Virus record (IMG/VR): IMGVR_UViG_3300015371_000021
Coordinates: 1-64,000 of that record
Length of the DNA stretch: 64,000 nt
Source of the DNA: a virus
Direction: 5' to 3' (one strand)
Below, piece by piece: positions 21,872 through 31,188 of the stretch (position 1 is the stretch's first letter; each line of letters begins with the position of its first letter). Under the pieces are notes generated by a model. That model was not told where the DNA came from. It made no database searches and worked only from the letters and a program-made list of their open reading frames with translations. Made by a program: the position numbers and the translations under genes.

Positions 21872-22086
21872 GGCTTAGGCGGCGGCGTGGTCTTAGCGGT
21901 GTTGTCATCGGGGATCAGGTGGCCGAGCACGTAGACGATTAGTGCCACTATTGCATCCACCTTAGGGTCTCCGGTCACCACGTTGCTGAGCCCAGCTGAC
22001 AGAGCGGTGCCCACGATGGTCAGCGCATGGATAGTGGTCGGCTGGCGCGCCCACGCAGAGAAGGTTTCCCCGCCGAATATTTTCAT
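21868..22086 (-). CDS. holin-like membrane protein (72 aa)
   Basis: The N-terminal ETFSAWARQPTTIHALTIVGTALS, then a second hydrophobic segment (DAIVALIVYVLGHLIPDDN) and a Pro/Lys tail, match the look of small phage holins with two helices. It lies at the end of the leftward late block, next to a membrane-anchored coiled coil and an exported small protein, as in holin-spanin groups. Confidence 0.55.
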   Translation of the reverse strand: MKIFGGETFSAWARQPTTIHALTIVGTALSAGLSNVVTGDPKVDAIVALIVYVLGHLIPDDNTAKTTPPPKP

Positions 22087-22087
22087 C

Positions 22088-22534
22088 TCAGTGTTCCTTG
22101 CCGTTGCTATAGCGGCTCTGATCGAGAAGCCGTCCGGTCATTTCCATGTGCTTTTGGGTGAGCGCTTGTAGGTCGACCACCAGCTTTGCAGTGCCGGCGC
22201 TTTCTCTTTCCAATCCCGCCAAGCGCTGTTGGAAGTTCAGCATTACCTCGCGCTGCGCCGTGTATCCGGTTTCCACCGCACCGACCCGGCGATCGAGGTT
22301 GACCACCTGTTCGTCCTGACGCGCATTGATCAGGCTGCCGCGTTCGATTGCCGTATAGACCCGGTCGTTCAGCACGGTGAGGTGCTGTTCGATGGCGCGA
22401 ATAGCGGCGGTGTCGACCTCGACTTCCCGCTTCATTTGGCCGACGAAGTAGATCGCGCCTCCGAGCGTGGAGATGATCGAGACGAGAAATATGAGGTCTC
22501 GCCGCAACGTGGAAGGAGGACCGACACCGCTCAC
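22088..22534 (-). CDS. membrane-anchored coiled-coil protein, spanin-like (148 aa)
   Basis: A short cytoplasmic start, one membrane helix (about residues 13-31) and a long coiled coil (about 35-140; TAAIRAIEQHLTVLNDRV) to a charged end. This is the topology of an inner-membrane spanin (Rz). Start is GTG 22534 with a distant AGGAG. It lies one base before the holin-like gene. Confidence 0.5.
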   Translation of the reverse strand: MSGVGPPSTLRRDLIFLVSIISTLGGAIYFVGQMKREVEVDTAAIRAIEQHLTVLNDRVYTAIERGSLINARQDEQVVNLDRRVGAVETGYTAQREVMLNFQQRLAGLERESAGTAKLVVDLQALTQKHMEMTGRLLDQSRYSNGKEH

Positions 22535-22551
22535 GCTCGTTGCTCATGCTC

Positions 22552-22794
22552 CTATTTTATGGGGGGAGGCGGCGCGGCGTTTTTGGCTTGCAGCTCAGCA
22601 AGCTGGCGCTGATCAGACGCAACCTGTGCACGCAGGCGGCTGATCAGGCTGAGTAGCTCGGCGCCGGTGTTGTTGCAGGCGGTGATTTCGTCCTGCGGAG
22701 TCGCGCCGCCACTTTGTGCTGGCTGGGCCTGGACAGCGAAGGGGAGTAGTGCTGTCAAGGCAACGATTACTGTCAGCGAAGCGAGTTTTGCCAC
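22552..22794 (-). CDS. exported small protein, possible outer spanin partner (80 aa)
   Basis: GTG 22794 gives a clean Sec signal (AKLASLTVIVALTALLPFAVQAQ; cleavage after QA near residue 23). The mature part has one Cys, a short coiled coil (LLSLISRLRAQVASDQRQL) and a Pro tail. No lipobox is present, so it is not a typical Rz1. It overlaps the GH5-like gene end by 22 bases. Confidence 0.55.
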   Translation of the reverse strand: MAKLASLTVIVALTALLPFAVQAQPAQSGGATPQDEITACNNTGAELLSLISRLRAQVASDQRQLAELQAKNAAPPPPIK

Positions 22795-24707
22795 GGAATA
22801 CCTCTGGTTGTGTTCAGTCCGAAAATGAGCATAGGACGGCCTGGCGTTGCAACCCTTGGTGTAAACAGCAGCTGCTGCCACCAGGACCATTGGCCGGATT
22901 TGACGCTGTTGTCGGCGTTCAGCGTGCCGTTCGGGTTGGAGCCCGGGCGGTTGCCCCAGACGAACCAGTTGGTCGACATCGGCTGATTACGGCCGGGGAA
23001 GGCTGGCCCACCCGAGGCGACGCCGTTGGCGTAGGAGACGAAGGTGGCCATAAAGTTCGAGTCGTTCGGCAGGTTGCCGTTCGAGCCATCGCAGGAGCAG
23101 CCAACCTCAGAGATGAACACCGGCGCGGTGCCGGCGATCTCCAGATAACCGAAGAAGGTGTTCCAGGCGGAGATGGCTGACGCGCCGTTGTCTGGGGTGA
23201 CGCCCCACACGTTGCTGGGATAGAGGTCGACCGAATAGGCCACCTTGTTTGCTGGCGGTCCGTTGGTGACCCCGCCAACCGGAGACTGCGCGACCCCGGT
23301 GAGGTCCATCAGCCCCGCGCCACTATTCAGCGGCTGGCCGTTGAGCAGGGTGGAGGTGCGGTTAACCGGCCCCGGCACGATCATGATGATGTTCGGGTTG
23401 ACCGCGAAAACCAGGTTGCCGAGTTCCTGTGCAATACACATCCAGTCGGTATCGCCTGAGCCACAGTTCCAGCAAATGCCGGGATTGACCCCGCCGCCTG
23501 GCTTGGCTTGGCCGGTAAATGAGCCGGTCACCAGCGGCCGGTGGTGGATTTGGTAGGCAATCACAGTTGGTTCGATAGTGTACCGCTGCATTAGGGCGAC
23601 GGTGTTGTTTTCCCACTGTACCAGCGTAACGTTGGACCCATTGCCGCAGCCGTCGTCGTTGCCGCTGGAGCCGCCGCTGTCATAGGGCAGGCCGTTAGCT
23701 TGCACCGACCAACACGGGCTGGCGGGCGAAGCAGGCAGCTCATTACCCTGATGTGAGAGGATGACCTTGAGGCCTGCGGCCTTGGCGTTCGCGACGCAGG
23801 CGTCGATCTGAGCGAAGGTATTGCAGCCGGTTGCCGGTAGCGTGCCGCCCGAGGATGGTCCGTTGGCCGGCGGCGCGGCGACAGGACCACTGTAGGTCTG
23901 GGTATTGGGGTCGAAAATGTGCCAGGTGCTGTCGCGAGCGTCGGAGATGTAAACTGTGGTCTGGTTGTAGTAGGCCATTTGGAGAGCGTTGTGACCGATG
24001 TCGCTGAAGTTGCCGAGGCTGACTTCCGCGCCACCAGCCGGGGTCCAAAACGCGTTCAGCTCGGTATCCAGTCGGTAACTGTCCCCGGTGACCGTGGTGA
24101 AGCTCTGACCACCGTTGATAAAGATTGTCGCGATGCCAGGAGTCGAGCCGCCGCTTGGCGGACCAGTGGCAGGTGGGGCGGCGACAGGACCGCCGACGCT
24201 AGGGCCGACTGGGTTGAAGATATGCCACGTGCTGTCGCGGATATCTTGGATGTAGACGGTCGTGTTGTTGTAGTACGCCATCGCGAAGGAGTTGAAACCG
24301 ATATCGCTGATTGAGCCGATCGATTGCTCGCTGCCGCCAGAGGGCGTCCAGAACGCGTTGCCTTCGGTGTCCAGGCGATAGGAATTGCCCTGCACGTCGT
24401 TGAATGACTGGCCGGGGCCGATAAAGGTGGTGGGGATGCCAGGGCCGCCGGTGCCGGCGTTGAGCGCCATGTCGCGCCAAGGAATGACGACGCAGTTGAA
24501 CTGCCCGGTGCTGCGGATTGCCGCCATAGTGCCGTCGTTCGGCGAGCCCAAGAACTGGGTGCATGCCAGCCGCTGCTGATTGCCGGCGCTATCGATAAAC
24601 TGGTTGCCGTTGGTCGACAGGAACCCGCTGGCGAGCGGCGAGCCGGTGATCTGCGCCCACGCGGGCTGCGCCACCAGCAGCAGTAGGAAGGCGAGGAACC
24701 GGATCAT
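22773..24707 (-). CDS. exported GH5-like protein with degenerate active site and duplicated insert (644 aa)
   Basis: Sec signal (residues 1-18, ending PAWA). The GH5 (cellulase-family) frame is readable: NQFIDSAGNQQRL and NCVVIPWRDM at the start, AGLKVILSHQGNE near 315, PTVIAYQIHHRP near 387, then a YSVDLYP strand and VFISE534VG, the nucleophile position. The acid/base site that is normally NE reads H389-R390, so hydrolysis is doubtful and glycan binding more likely. Between the first strand and the barrel two repeats of about 100 residues (90-190, 190-290) are inserted, each ending in a PVAAPPAxGP linker. Two alternative roles: host-surface adhesin or virion lectin. Confidence 0.65.
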   Translation of the reverse strand: MIRFLAFLLLLVAQPAWAQITGSPLASGFLSTNGNQFIDSAGNQQRLACTQFLGSPNDGTMAAIRSTGQFNCVVIPWRDMALNAGTGGPGIPTTFIGPGQSFNDVQGNSYRLDTEGNAFWTPSGGSEQSIGSISDIGFNSFAMAYYNNTTVYIQDIRDSTWHIFNPVGPSVGGPVAAPPATGPPSGGSTPGIATIFINGGQSFTTVTGDSYRLDTELNAFWTPAGGAEVSLGNFSDIGHNALQMAYYNQTTVYISDARDSTWHIFDPNTQTYSGPVAAPPANGPSSGGTLPATGCNTFAQIDACVANAKAAGLKVILSHQGNELPASPASPCWSVQANGLPYDSGGSSGNDDGCGNGSNVTLVQWENNTVALMQRYTIEPTVIAYQIHHRPLVTGSFTGQAKPGGGVNPGICWNCGSGDTDWMCIAQELGNLVFAVNPNIIMIVPGPVNRTSTLLNGQPLNSGAGLMDLTGVAQSPVGGVTNGPPANKVAYSVDLYPSNVWGVTPDNGASAISAWNTFFGYLEIAGTAPVFISEVGCSCDGSNGNLPNDSNFMATFVSYANGVASGGPAFPGRNQPMSTNWFVWGNRPGSNPNGTLNADNSVKSGQWSWWQQLLFTPRVATPGRPMLIFGLNTTRGIPWQNSLR

Positions 24708-26489
24708 TCACACCGGCCGCCGGTAGTTTACTTGAATCGCGGTCGATGCTGGGGTGCCGGTGACGCCAGAAATCACCATCGTCACGTGCTGGCCGCTGTT
24801 GACGGTATTGGCCGCGCTGCAAGTGGACGTCGTGCGGCTTGCGGCTGAGACGACGATGGCGTTGCAGCCGGTTACCGGCGTACCGTTGATCTGAATCGAC
24901 ACGGTAAAGGTGCCACCCGTTGTGTAATAGGTGATGGTGTCGATCGTGCCGGCGCCCCAGGGCCATGTGTCGATGACCGGGATCGTGTCATTGCTGACAG
25001 CAACCGTCGCGCCCCACCAGGCGGTGAGGGTGCTGGTCGTGTTGCCGATGGTCAGCACAGCAGCGCCTGACAAAGCGAGCGGCGCGGTCGCGGTCAGCGT
25101 GCCGCCCGAGGCGCCGGCCAGGCAGGTCGGGCAGGTAAAGTTGCCGGTGCCGTTATTGTAGACCAGCGGTGCGGTGGCGCTGAATCCGGTGAGTGACGCG
25201 TATGGCCCTTGGGTAAAGCCATTGAACCGGCCGAACAGCCCCTGCGTGGTGCACCAGATCATGCCGTTGGTGGGAGATGTCGGCGCGGTGCCTTGCGGGC
25301 AGATCAGGTTGGCGCCAACGCCAGTCGAGGCCGCTGTGGTTAATGTGCCGGAGAAGGTGGCAGCGGCGATCGTGGCGGTGCCGCTGATGACTGGATTGGT
25401 CAGTGTTGCTGTGGGAATGGTCAATGCTGTTGGCAGCGTGGTGGCGAACGCTGGCAGAGAGGCGCCATTGCTGACCAGCACGGCGTTGGGGAGTTGCCCC
25501 AGGCACGTTACCGACGTGCCGGACGCCGCGTAGTAAGCCAGCGCTGGCGCACTGCCGCAGTTGCCGACTGTGCCGCCGCCGCCTGACCCGCCGCCGGGAG
25601 GTGCGCCGCCGTCGATCGCCGTGCCGTTTGCCGAGGTGACGATGGCGTTGCCAGGAACGAAGGTACCGGTTGCGGTGAGCAGGCGCGGGCCGTTGCCTTG
25701 ACCGTTGACGGTGCCGCCGAGCGCCACAACTTGGCCGGCGACGTTGATCTGCAGGTTGGACGGATTGGACAACTGCACCCAGGTGCCGGCGTTGTTGCGA
25801 TAGCTGAAGCATCCAGTACCGGCGCCGGCACCTTCCGAGCCGTTGCGGCAATCGCTGGTCCAGACCCACAGGCTGGCGGCGCCCGAGCCGGGCAGCGCAC
25901 CGATCGTGGTGGACAAGAATGACACCGGCCCGCCGAACGACGTGGTGGCGCCGTTATTGGCGATCTGGAAGGTCGGGCCTGTGCTGGTGATCGAGGGCGC
26001 GGTGATTGCGCCGGTGACGCCAAGGGTTGAGCTTAGCGTGGTGGCGCCCGAGACGCCGAGCGTGCCGGTGATCGTGGTGTTGCCGGACGCTAGAGTCCCG
26101 ACCAGCGTGGTGTTGCCGGTGACGCGGAGCGAGGACAGCGTGGTGAGGCCGGCGGGGATGTTCACCGGCGAGCTGAATGTGGTGACACCGGTGACGGAGA
26201 GGCTGCCGCCGATGATGGTATTGCCGGAGGCCGTGATGGTTGAGGCGACGACTGGGAAGCCCGAGCCGACCAGCGTGCCGAGGGTGAACTTGACCGACTG
26301 GTTCGATCGCGTCGGGCCGACCGCCTGCTGGCCGAGCACAATGTCGTTGATCTGCGGATTGACCCCTTCCGCCTGGCAGGCGGTGGAATTCGGCACCGTG
26401 GTGAGGCAGGCGGGCTGCGAGCGGGCGCTGGCGATCGACGCCAGGATCAGGGCTAGGGTGATGAAGAGGGCAGAGAGGTAGCGTCGCAT
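24708..26489 (-). CDS. exported fibre-like repeat protein (593 aa)
   Basis: N-terminal Sec signal (RRYLSALFITLALILASIASA). Then come many Thr/Gly/Val-rich short beta repeats (TTLSSTLGVTGAITAPSITS) like those in phage fibre shafts, a Gly-rich hinge (GGGSGGGG) near the middle and a compact C-terminal domain with four cysteines. It ends directly before the GH5-like gene. A fibre with a secretion signal is unusual, since tails are built in the cytoplasm. Confidence 0.65.
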   Translation of the reverse strand: MRRYLSALFITLALILASIASARSQPACLTTVPNSTACQAEGVNPQINDIVLGQQAVGPTRSNQSVKFTLGTLVGSGFPVVASTITASGNTIIGGSLSVTGVTTFSSPVNIPAGLTTLSSLRVTGNTTLVGTLASGNTTITGTLGVSGATTLSSTLGVTGAITAPSITSTGPTFQIANNGATTSFGGPVSFLSTTIGALPGSGAASLWVWTSDCRNGSEGAGAGTGCFSYRNNAGTWVQLSNPSNLQINVAGQVVALGGTVNGQGNGPRLLTATGTFVPGNAIVTSANGTAIDGGAPPGGGSGGGGTVGNCGSAPALAYYAASGTSVTCLGQLPNAVLVSNGASLPAFATTLPTALTIPTATLTNPVISGTATIAAATFSGTLTTAASTGVGANLICPQGTAPTSPTNGMIWCTTQGLFGRFNGFTQGPYASLTGFSATAPLVYNNGTGNFTCPTCLAGASGGTLTATAPLALSGAAVLTIGNTTSTLTAWWGATVAVSNDTIPVIDTWPWGAGTIDTITYYTTGGTFTVSIQINGTPVTGCNAIVVSAASRTTSTCSAANTVNSGQHVTMVISGVTGTPASTAIQVNYRRPV

Positions 26490-26621
26490 ATCGCGCAGTC
26501 CATCCAGGATGTGCGCTTACGGGACGCCCGAAGCCAGCCACCCTACCGCGCGCGGGTGTCACGGTTCAAGTTGCAGCGTCGTTAGGTTTGGGAGTATGCT
26601 GTGCGCCTGGACCTACCCCTT

Positions 26622-26654
26622 GCGCCGGCCGCGGTAATGGTCGGCGCTTCTTTT
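26622..26654 (+). terminator. hairpin with plus-strand U-rich tail
   Basis: GCGCCGGCC, 8-base loop, GGTCGGCGC, then TTCTTTT on the plus strand. It is oriented to stop rightward readthrough and sits just beyond the 3' end of the leftward 1511-residue gene. The minus-strand side lacks a T-run. Confidence 0.45.
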
Positions 26655-29600
26655 ATGGCGCATGCTCCTGGGCGCGACGGAAACGCTCCTTTACTTCTGG
26701 CGTGCCGGTCTGTTCGATCATCCGCCTAGTCCGCCCTGATATCGTCGGGTTTTGTGTTTGGCGGATGAAGCGCCCGATCTCTCGCGGCTCCATGCCGAGA
26801 CGGCGCAGCTCCACCCAGGCGCCCTCGGTGTCGCCGTTGATGATTTGCTTTCTGATGTCGGGCATCGCCTTTTGCAGCGCGTATTCGTTGCGCTGTCTCT
26901 GGGCAAGGGCCTCGCCCGCGGCCCGCCCGCCCGGCACACCCTGGCTGACCGTGAAGGCCCCGGTCAGCGGGCCCAGCAGCTTCATCGCTGAGACGCCGGG
27001 ATCAGCCTGCGTCTTCTGCCCTAGCGCATACTGCTGGAATAGTTCCTTGCCGCCCTGGAGCATCATCGTCGGCCCCCAGTTGCTGGCCAGGTGCTGGACG
27101 ATGGCGCCAGCGGTATCGAGCCAATCGCCCATGGTTTCTGGGTGCGGCGGTAACTGTGCCCGGCCCAGCGTGTCATAGCCCATGCCTAGTTCAAGGAACG
27201 GACGCACAGGGACCGGCCCGGGCGAGAGCTTGTTCATTAGCATCGGGCCGAAGTGGATTGGCCAATTGATGAACTCCTTGCCGACCTTGCCGGGCGGCAA
27301 GCTCAGGTAAATGCCGCGCCCGTTGCTGTCGACGCCGGCATAGACATGGTCCTGCTTGCCGGGCTCGTTCCAATGCTGCGGCAGCACACCGAAGATGCTG
27401 AGCGGGTTATGCGTGACAGCGTCATGGAGTGAGAAGGCTGCCTGGTCATACCAGTCGTTGAAGACGTTTTGTGCCGTTTCTGGTAGGTTGCTTGCATACG
27501 ACTTCATCTTGGTGACGAGCGGGTCGTCAGACGAACCTCCCACCGGATTGTCGCGCAGCACCTGCAGCCCGGCCTGCACAAGCGCGTTGGCGATGTAGAA
27601 GAAGCCGATGTCCAGCGCGACGGCAGCTCGCGCCTCACGCTTCATATGCTGCTTTGCCGACTTGGCTACATCAGGCCCAGCCATCTCCTCGATCCGGGCG
27701 CGGATATGCGACGGCGCGCCGTTAAACATATCCTTCAGCACGCCAGCGTTGCCCAGCGTGAACGAGCGCGAGAACAGCAGCAGGTTCGCCGCCATGTTGG
27801 CGCCCTTGCTGAGGTGCTCAGGCGGTAGCGCGCCGGCGTAGCGATTGGCAAAGTGCGCCCCTATCGTCGCGGCGACATCGGGAGCGAAACCCTTTTTCTG
27901 AGCCTCTTTCGTCATATGGTTGTAGATGCCGACCTGGAGATCGAAAACCTTGTCCCACAGCAGCCGCTGGTGCACTTGTTCCCAGGCGTGCGGGATAGCC
28001 ATAACCGCACGGCGAAACGCACCCTCAGACACCGGCTCGCGCGCCTCATCAGCAATCGAGGCAAGATCGACCCAACCGCTACGGGCACGGCCAAGTGGGG
28101 CGAGCCCGTGTTGAATTGCCCGATCCATGTAATCGAGGTCCTGCCGTAGTACCCGGCCATCGCGCAGCGCTTGGAGCGTCAGCACGCGCATCGGCATGAC
28201 CGCCAAAGCGCGCCCCATCTCGACGCCTAGATGGATGTAGGGGGAGGCCATAATGACCGACATTAGGCCACTCTTGCCGCTCTGCAGCGTCCTGTACCAC
28301 TGCGGCGACTTCTCGGTGATGACCGCCTTTATGGGTCCTTCAAATCCAACTGGGATGCGGATATCGCGGTAGCCTGTGCCGGTCCATTCGCGAAATGCCG
28401 GATGGTTCGGCATGGTGGTGTAGTCGGCGGGGTTGAGCAGGCCGGGAATATCCCCCCGCACCACTGTCTGCACGCCGGTCTCTTTTCCGACCCTATCGAT
28501 CTTGTCGATCAGATCACGCGCAATGATTGCTCGCTGGATCGAGGATAGGACGTTCGGCAACGCGCGAATGTCACGCACCATCTGCGCCTCAGGCCCGAGC
28601 TTGGCCTGTGCTGCCGCCTCAGTTTCCTCCGGTGTCAGATGCTCACGTCGCATCGGCCCGGCGGTGCTGGACAGATTGCCGCGTTGGTCAATGGTGATCG
28701 ACGCGCCCGTCCCGCCCTGCGGCCGGGTGAAGCCTTGCTCTTCGGACCACATCAACATGCGGCGCGGCATGTAATAGGGCAGACCTTGCGCCTCGGGCGC
28801 CACCATCCCGCGCTCTTGCATCTGATGCCAAAGGTTTTGCGAGATGGCGTCCAGCGCATCGATCATCTGGCGTTGTGGCTCGCTAAGGCCGGTGAGCCCG
28901 GTGTGGCCAGCATCAAACTCGGCGCGCGCCGCATCGCGCATGTCCGGCGGCATCTGCCGCACCTGCTGCTCGAACACAGACTGAGCGTCCATGGCCCGCC
29001 CCATGGCATCACGCTCTTGGCGACCGAACTTGCTTTTGATGCCGCGGTCGATCTCATTGAAGTGGTAGTTGTTCTGCCGCATCAGATTGGCGACGTCGGC
29101 GAGCGATGCTTGAGCGAATGTGTCGCCCTTGCCCATTGGAAAGAGCATGTCGTCGCGGAACGATTTGGCGATTGCGGCCGAGTTGTCTCGGAGACCCCGC
29201 AGGGGCTTTGCCAGCGGGCCGAATGCGCGCTTCCACGCCTCGGGATCGAACAGCGCGCCGGGGAATGAGTAGAGCTGCGCGCCGGGTGACTGGTCCCTGC
29301 GAGCCTCTACCTCCGCCATAAACTGGTCGCGCGTCTTACCCTCAGTCTCGATGCCGTGTTGCGACGCGAGGCGGTCAATTTCGGAATTGGCGAATTTGGC
29401 GCGCTCATAATTGGCGACCGACGCGTCGTCGAGCATCGAGTAGCGCGGCCGATACTTCAGGTCATCGTTCAGCGCGTCGCGAAGATCATTGATCGATGGG
29501 CGCTGATCGCCGAGATCGGGGAAGTAGCCAGCCTCCCAGGCGCGCAGCGCGGCTTCATCCATCGGCAAGCCGGTTTTGCTGATCAGGCCCGGCCGATATT

Positions 29601-31188
29601 TGGCGCCCCCGAGGGTGGAACGGACATCGCCCCCCTCATCGCTTATGCCGCCTTGGCGACGCAGGAATTGCGAAAGCCGTTCCGGCTCCTTGGGAGTTGG
29701 CTCGTAGGGTGTTATCTGCTCTAACGCTGGATTTTCGGCAGATTTGGCAAAATTTTCGGGAGCTTCTGTGGGCGGCGGTTCGCCGAAAGGCGGTTCCTCG
29801 GGGAGCTGGGTTTCGGCTTTCGGTGGGGCGGCTTGCGGCGGGGGCTCCGGCTCCGTCCCAGCCTTACGTTGCAGCGCATCAATCGCGCCTTCTGCCGGCT
29901 CACCAGCGGCGGCCTTCTGCAGATCGGCGACGCCTTCGGCTTCCGGCGCTGCCTCGCGTGCTGCGTTCCGCTCGCGCGCCTGTGCCGCCATCCGATCGAG
30001 CGCGGGGATGCCTGTAGATTGAGCCGCGGGGGGACTTGGCTCTGCAGCAGCCGCGTCCCCCTTTGGAGCGGTGACGTGGACGGTAGGCAGCCCTTGCTCG
30101 ACCTCGGGAACTGCCGCCGTTGGTTCGGCCCGCACCGCAGGACCACGCGCTCCGTGCAGTTCCGGCGCGCCGGTCTGCAGCCAGTCCATCACCTCGCCAA
30201 CGGCTTTCCCCGCGTCTTTGCCGCCAAAGTATTTGGCCGCCTGCGTGGCTGCTTCTGAGCCGGCAGCGATGACGGTATTGATCGCGCCTAGCGGCACGAT
30301 GGGCTGGGTCAGTCCGGCCATGCCATGCTGCGATAGCCACTGGCCAGGTCCCGACTGAGGATTAATCAGCGGTGGCGCCGACGTGTAGCCCTTGGCTGCC
30401 GCCTCATTGACTGCTTCCCCTGCCTCAGCGAGCGCTGCGTGCCGCTGCTGCAATTCCTTTCCGTAGTTGGCCCATGGCATGGATGATGGCGCGGGTGCCG
30501 TGGCGGCATCGTTCGCCAGCTCGCCCTCGGATGGCCCGACGCCGGGCGGTGACTGCGGATGTTCTGCTGAAGTCGGCTGGTCTAGTTCCGCAGGTGGGAG
30601 CCGCCCGGGGCGCGGGTTAAGCCCGAGGTGCTTATAGACCGCGTCGTCGCCGTAGCCGGCCTGGCGTGCTGCCTCGAACTTCGGCCCCCAAGTCTTGGAC
30701 TGGCGTAGGTAGTCGCCGATCTGCTGGTCGTTGAAGCCAGACTTGCGCGCAGTTTCGATCTGCTCACGGATGTTGGGCTGCTGCGGGGCTTCGGCGACCT
30801 GCTCCGGCTCGCGTTCACGCGCTGCTACGCGCCGGGTGTAGTCGGCATGGACCTTCCGTGCGTAGCCCTCGACATCGTCCGTCGCTCTGCCGCCAGGTCC
30901 AGCGTAGTAGGCCATGACCGCAGCCGCTGGGTCCCCGCCAAGTTTATCAGCGTTTTGGCGCAGGTAGCGTGCGGTGCCGTGGATGGCATCCGGCGCCCAG
31001 GTCGGGTTGATACCAAGCTCGCGTGCGGTGCCCGGCATGAACTGGCCGCGCCCTAAGGCTCCGGTTGACGATATCGCGTTGTCGTTGTCACCACCGCTTT
31101 CGACATGGTGCACAGCGCGGATCAGATCGGGGTCGATGCCGTTGGCCCGGCCCGCGTCTTCATAGACGCTGTCGTAAGTCTCGCTCAC
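26653..31188 (-). CDS. giant ejection-type virion protein with N-terminal lytic transglycosylase (1511 aa)
   Basis: Residues 5-110 are a soluble-lytic-transglycosylase domain: LIRAVHHVE30SGG (catalytic Glu), AISSTGALGRGQFMPGT, and MAYYAG. About 350 Pro/Ala/Glu-rich residues follow, then long helical regions with no membrane protein look. Internal virion proteins of podoviruses (T7 gp16 type) use such a domain to open the murein during DNA entry. GTG 31188 overlaps the preceding stop (GTGA). The middle has a GLPYYMPRRM segment I associate with large phage ejection proteins. Function is inferred from domain, size and neighbour. Confidence 0.8.
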   Translation of the reverse strand: MSETYDSVYEDAGRANGIDPDLIRAVHHVESGGDNDNAISSTGALGRGQFMPGTARELGINPTWAPDAIHGTARYLRQNADKLGGDPAAAVMAYYAGPGGRATDDVEGYARKVHADYTRRVAAREREPEQVAEAPQQPNIREQIETARKSGFNDQQIGDYLRQSKTWGPKFEAARQAGYGDDAVYKHLGLNPRPGRLPPAELDQPTSAEHPQSPPGVGPSEGELANDAATAPAPSSMPWANYGKELQQRHAALAEAGEAVNEAAAKGYTSAPPLINPQSGPGQWLSQHGMAGLTQPIVPLGAINTVIAAGSEAATQAAKYFGGKDAGKAVGEVMDWLQTGAPELHGARGPAVRAEPTAAVPEVEQGLPTVHVTAPKGDAAAAEPSPPAAQSTGIPALDRMAAQARERNAAREAAPEAEGVADLQKAAAGEPAEGAIDALQRKAGTEPEPPPQAAPPKAETQLPEEPPFGEPPPTEAPENFAKSAENPALEQITPYEPTPKEPERLSQFLRRQGGISDEGGDVRSTLGGAKYRPGLISKTGLPMDEAALRAWEAGYFPDLGDQRPSINDLRDALNDDLKYRPRYSMLDDASVANYERAKFANSEIDRLASQHGIETEGKTRDQFMAEVEARRDQSPGAQLYSFPGALFDPEAWKRAFGPLAKPLRGLRDNSAAIAKSFRDDMLFPMGKGDTFAQASLADVANLMRQNNYHFNEIDRGIKSKFGRQERDAMGRAMDAQSVFEQQVRQMPPDMRDAARAEFDAGHTGLTGLSEPQRQMIDALDAISQNLWHQMQERGMVAPEAQGLPYYMPRRMLMWSEEQGFTRPQGGTGASITIDQRGNLSSTAGPMRREHLTPEETEAAAQAKLGPEAQMVRDIRALPNVLSSIQRAIIARDLIDKIDRVGKETGVQTVVRGDIPGLLNPADYTTMPNHPAFREWTGTGYRDIRIPVGFEGPIKAVITEKSPQWYRTLQSGKSGLMSVIMASPYIHLGVEMGRALAVMPMRVLTLQALRDGRVLRQDLDYMDRAIQHGLAPLGRARSGWVDLASIADEAREPVSEGAFRRAVMAIPHAWEQVHQRLLWDKVFDLQVGIYNHMTKEAQKKGFAPDVAATIGAHFANRYAGALPPEHLSKGANMAANLLLFSRSFTLGNAGVLKDMFNGAPSHIRARIEEMAGPDVAKSAKQHMKREARAAVALDIGFFYIANALVQAGLQVLRDNPVGGSSDDPLVTKMKSYASNLPETAQNVFNDWYDQAAFSLHDAVTHNPLSIFGVLPQHWNEPGKQDHVYAGVDSNGRGIYLSLPPGKVGKEFINWPIHFGPMLMNKLSPGPVPVRPFLELGMGYDTLGRAQLPPHPETMGDWLDTAGAIVQHLASNWGPTMMLQGGKELFQQYALGQKTQADPGVSAMKLLGPLTGAFTVSQGVPGGRAAGEALAQRQRNEYALQKAMPDIRKQIINGDTEGAWVELRRLGMEPREIGRFIRQTQNPTISGRTRRMIEQTGTPEVKERFRRAQEHAP

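Noticed and set aside
28639-29268. Plus-strand frames opposite the giant leftward genes
   Set aside because: The long antisense frames follow from high GC at the third position. They show no start signals or motifs.
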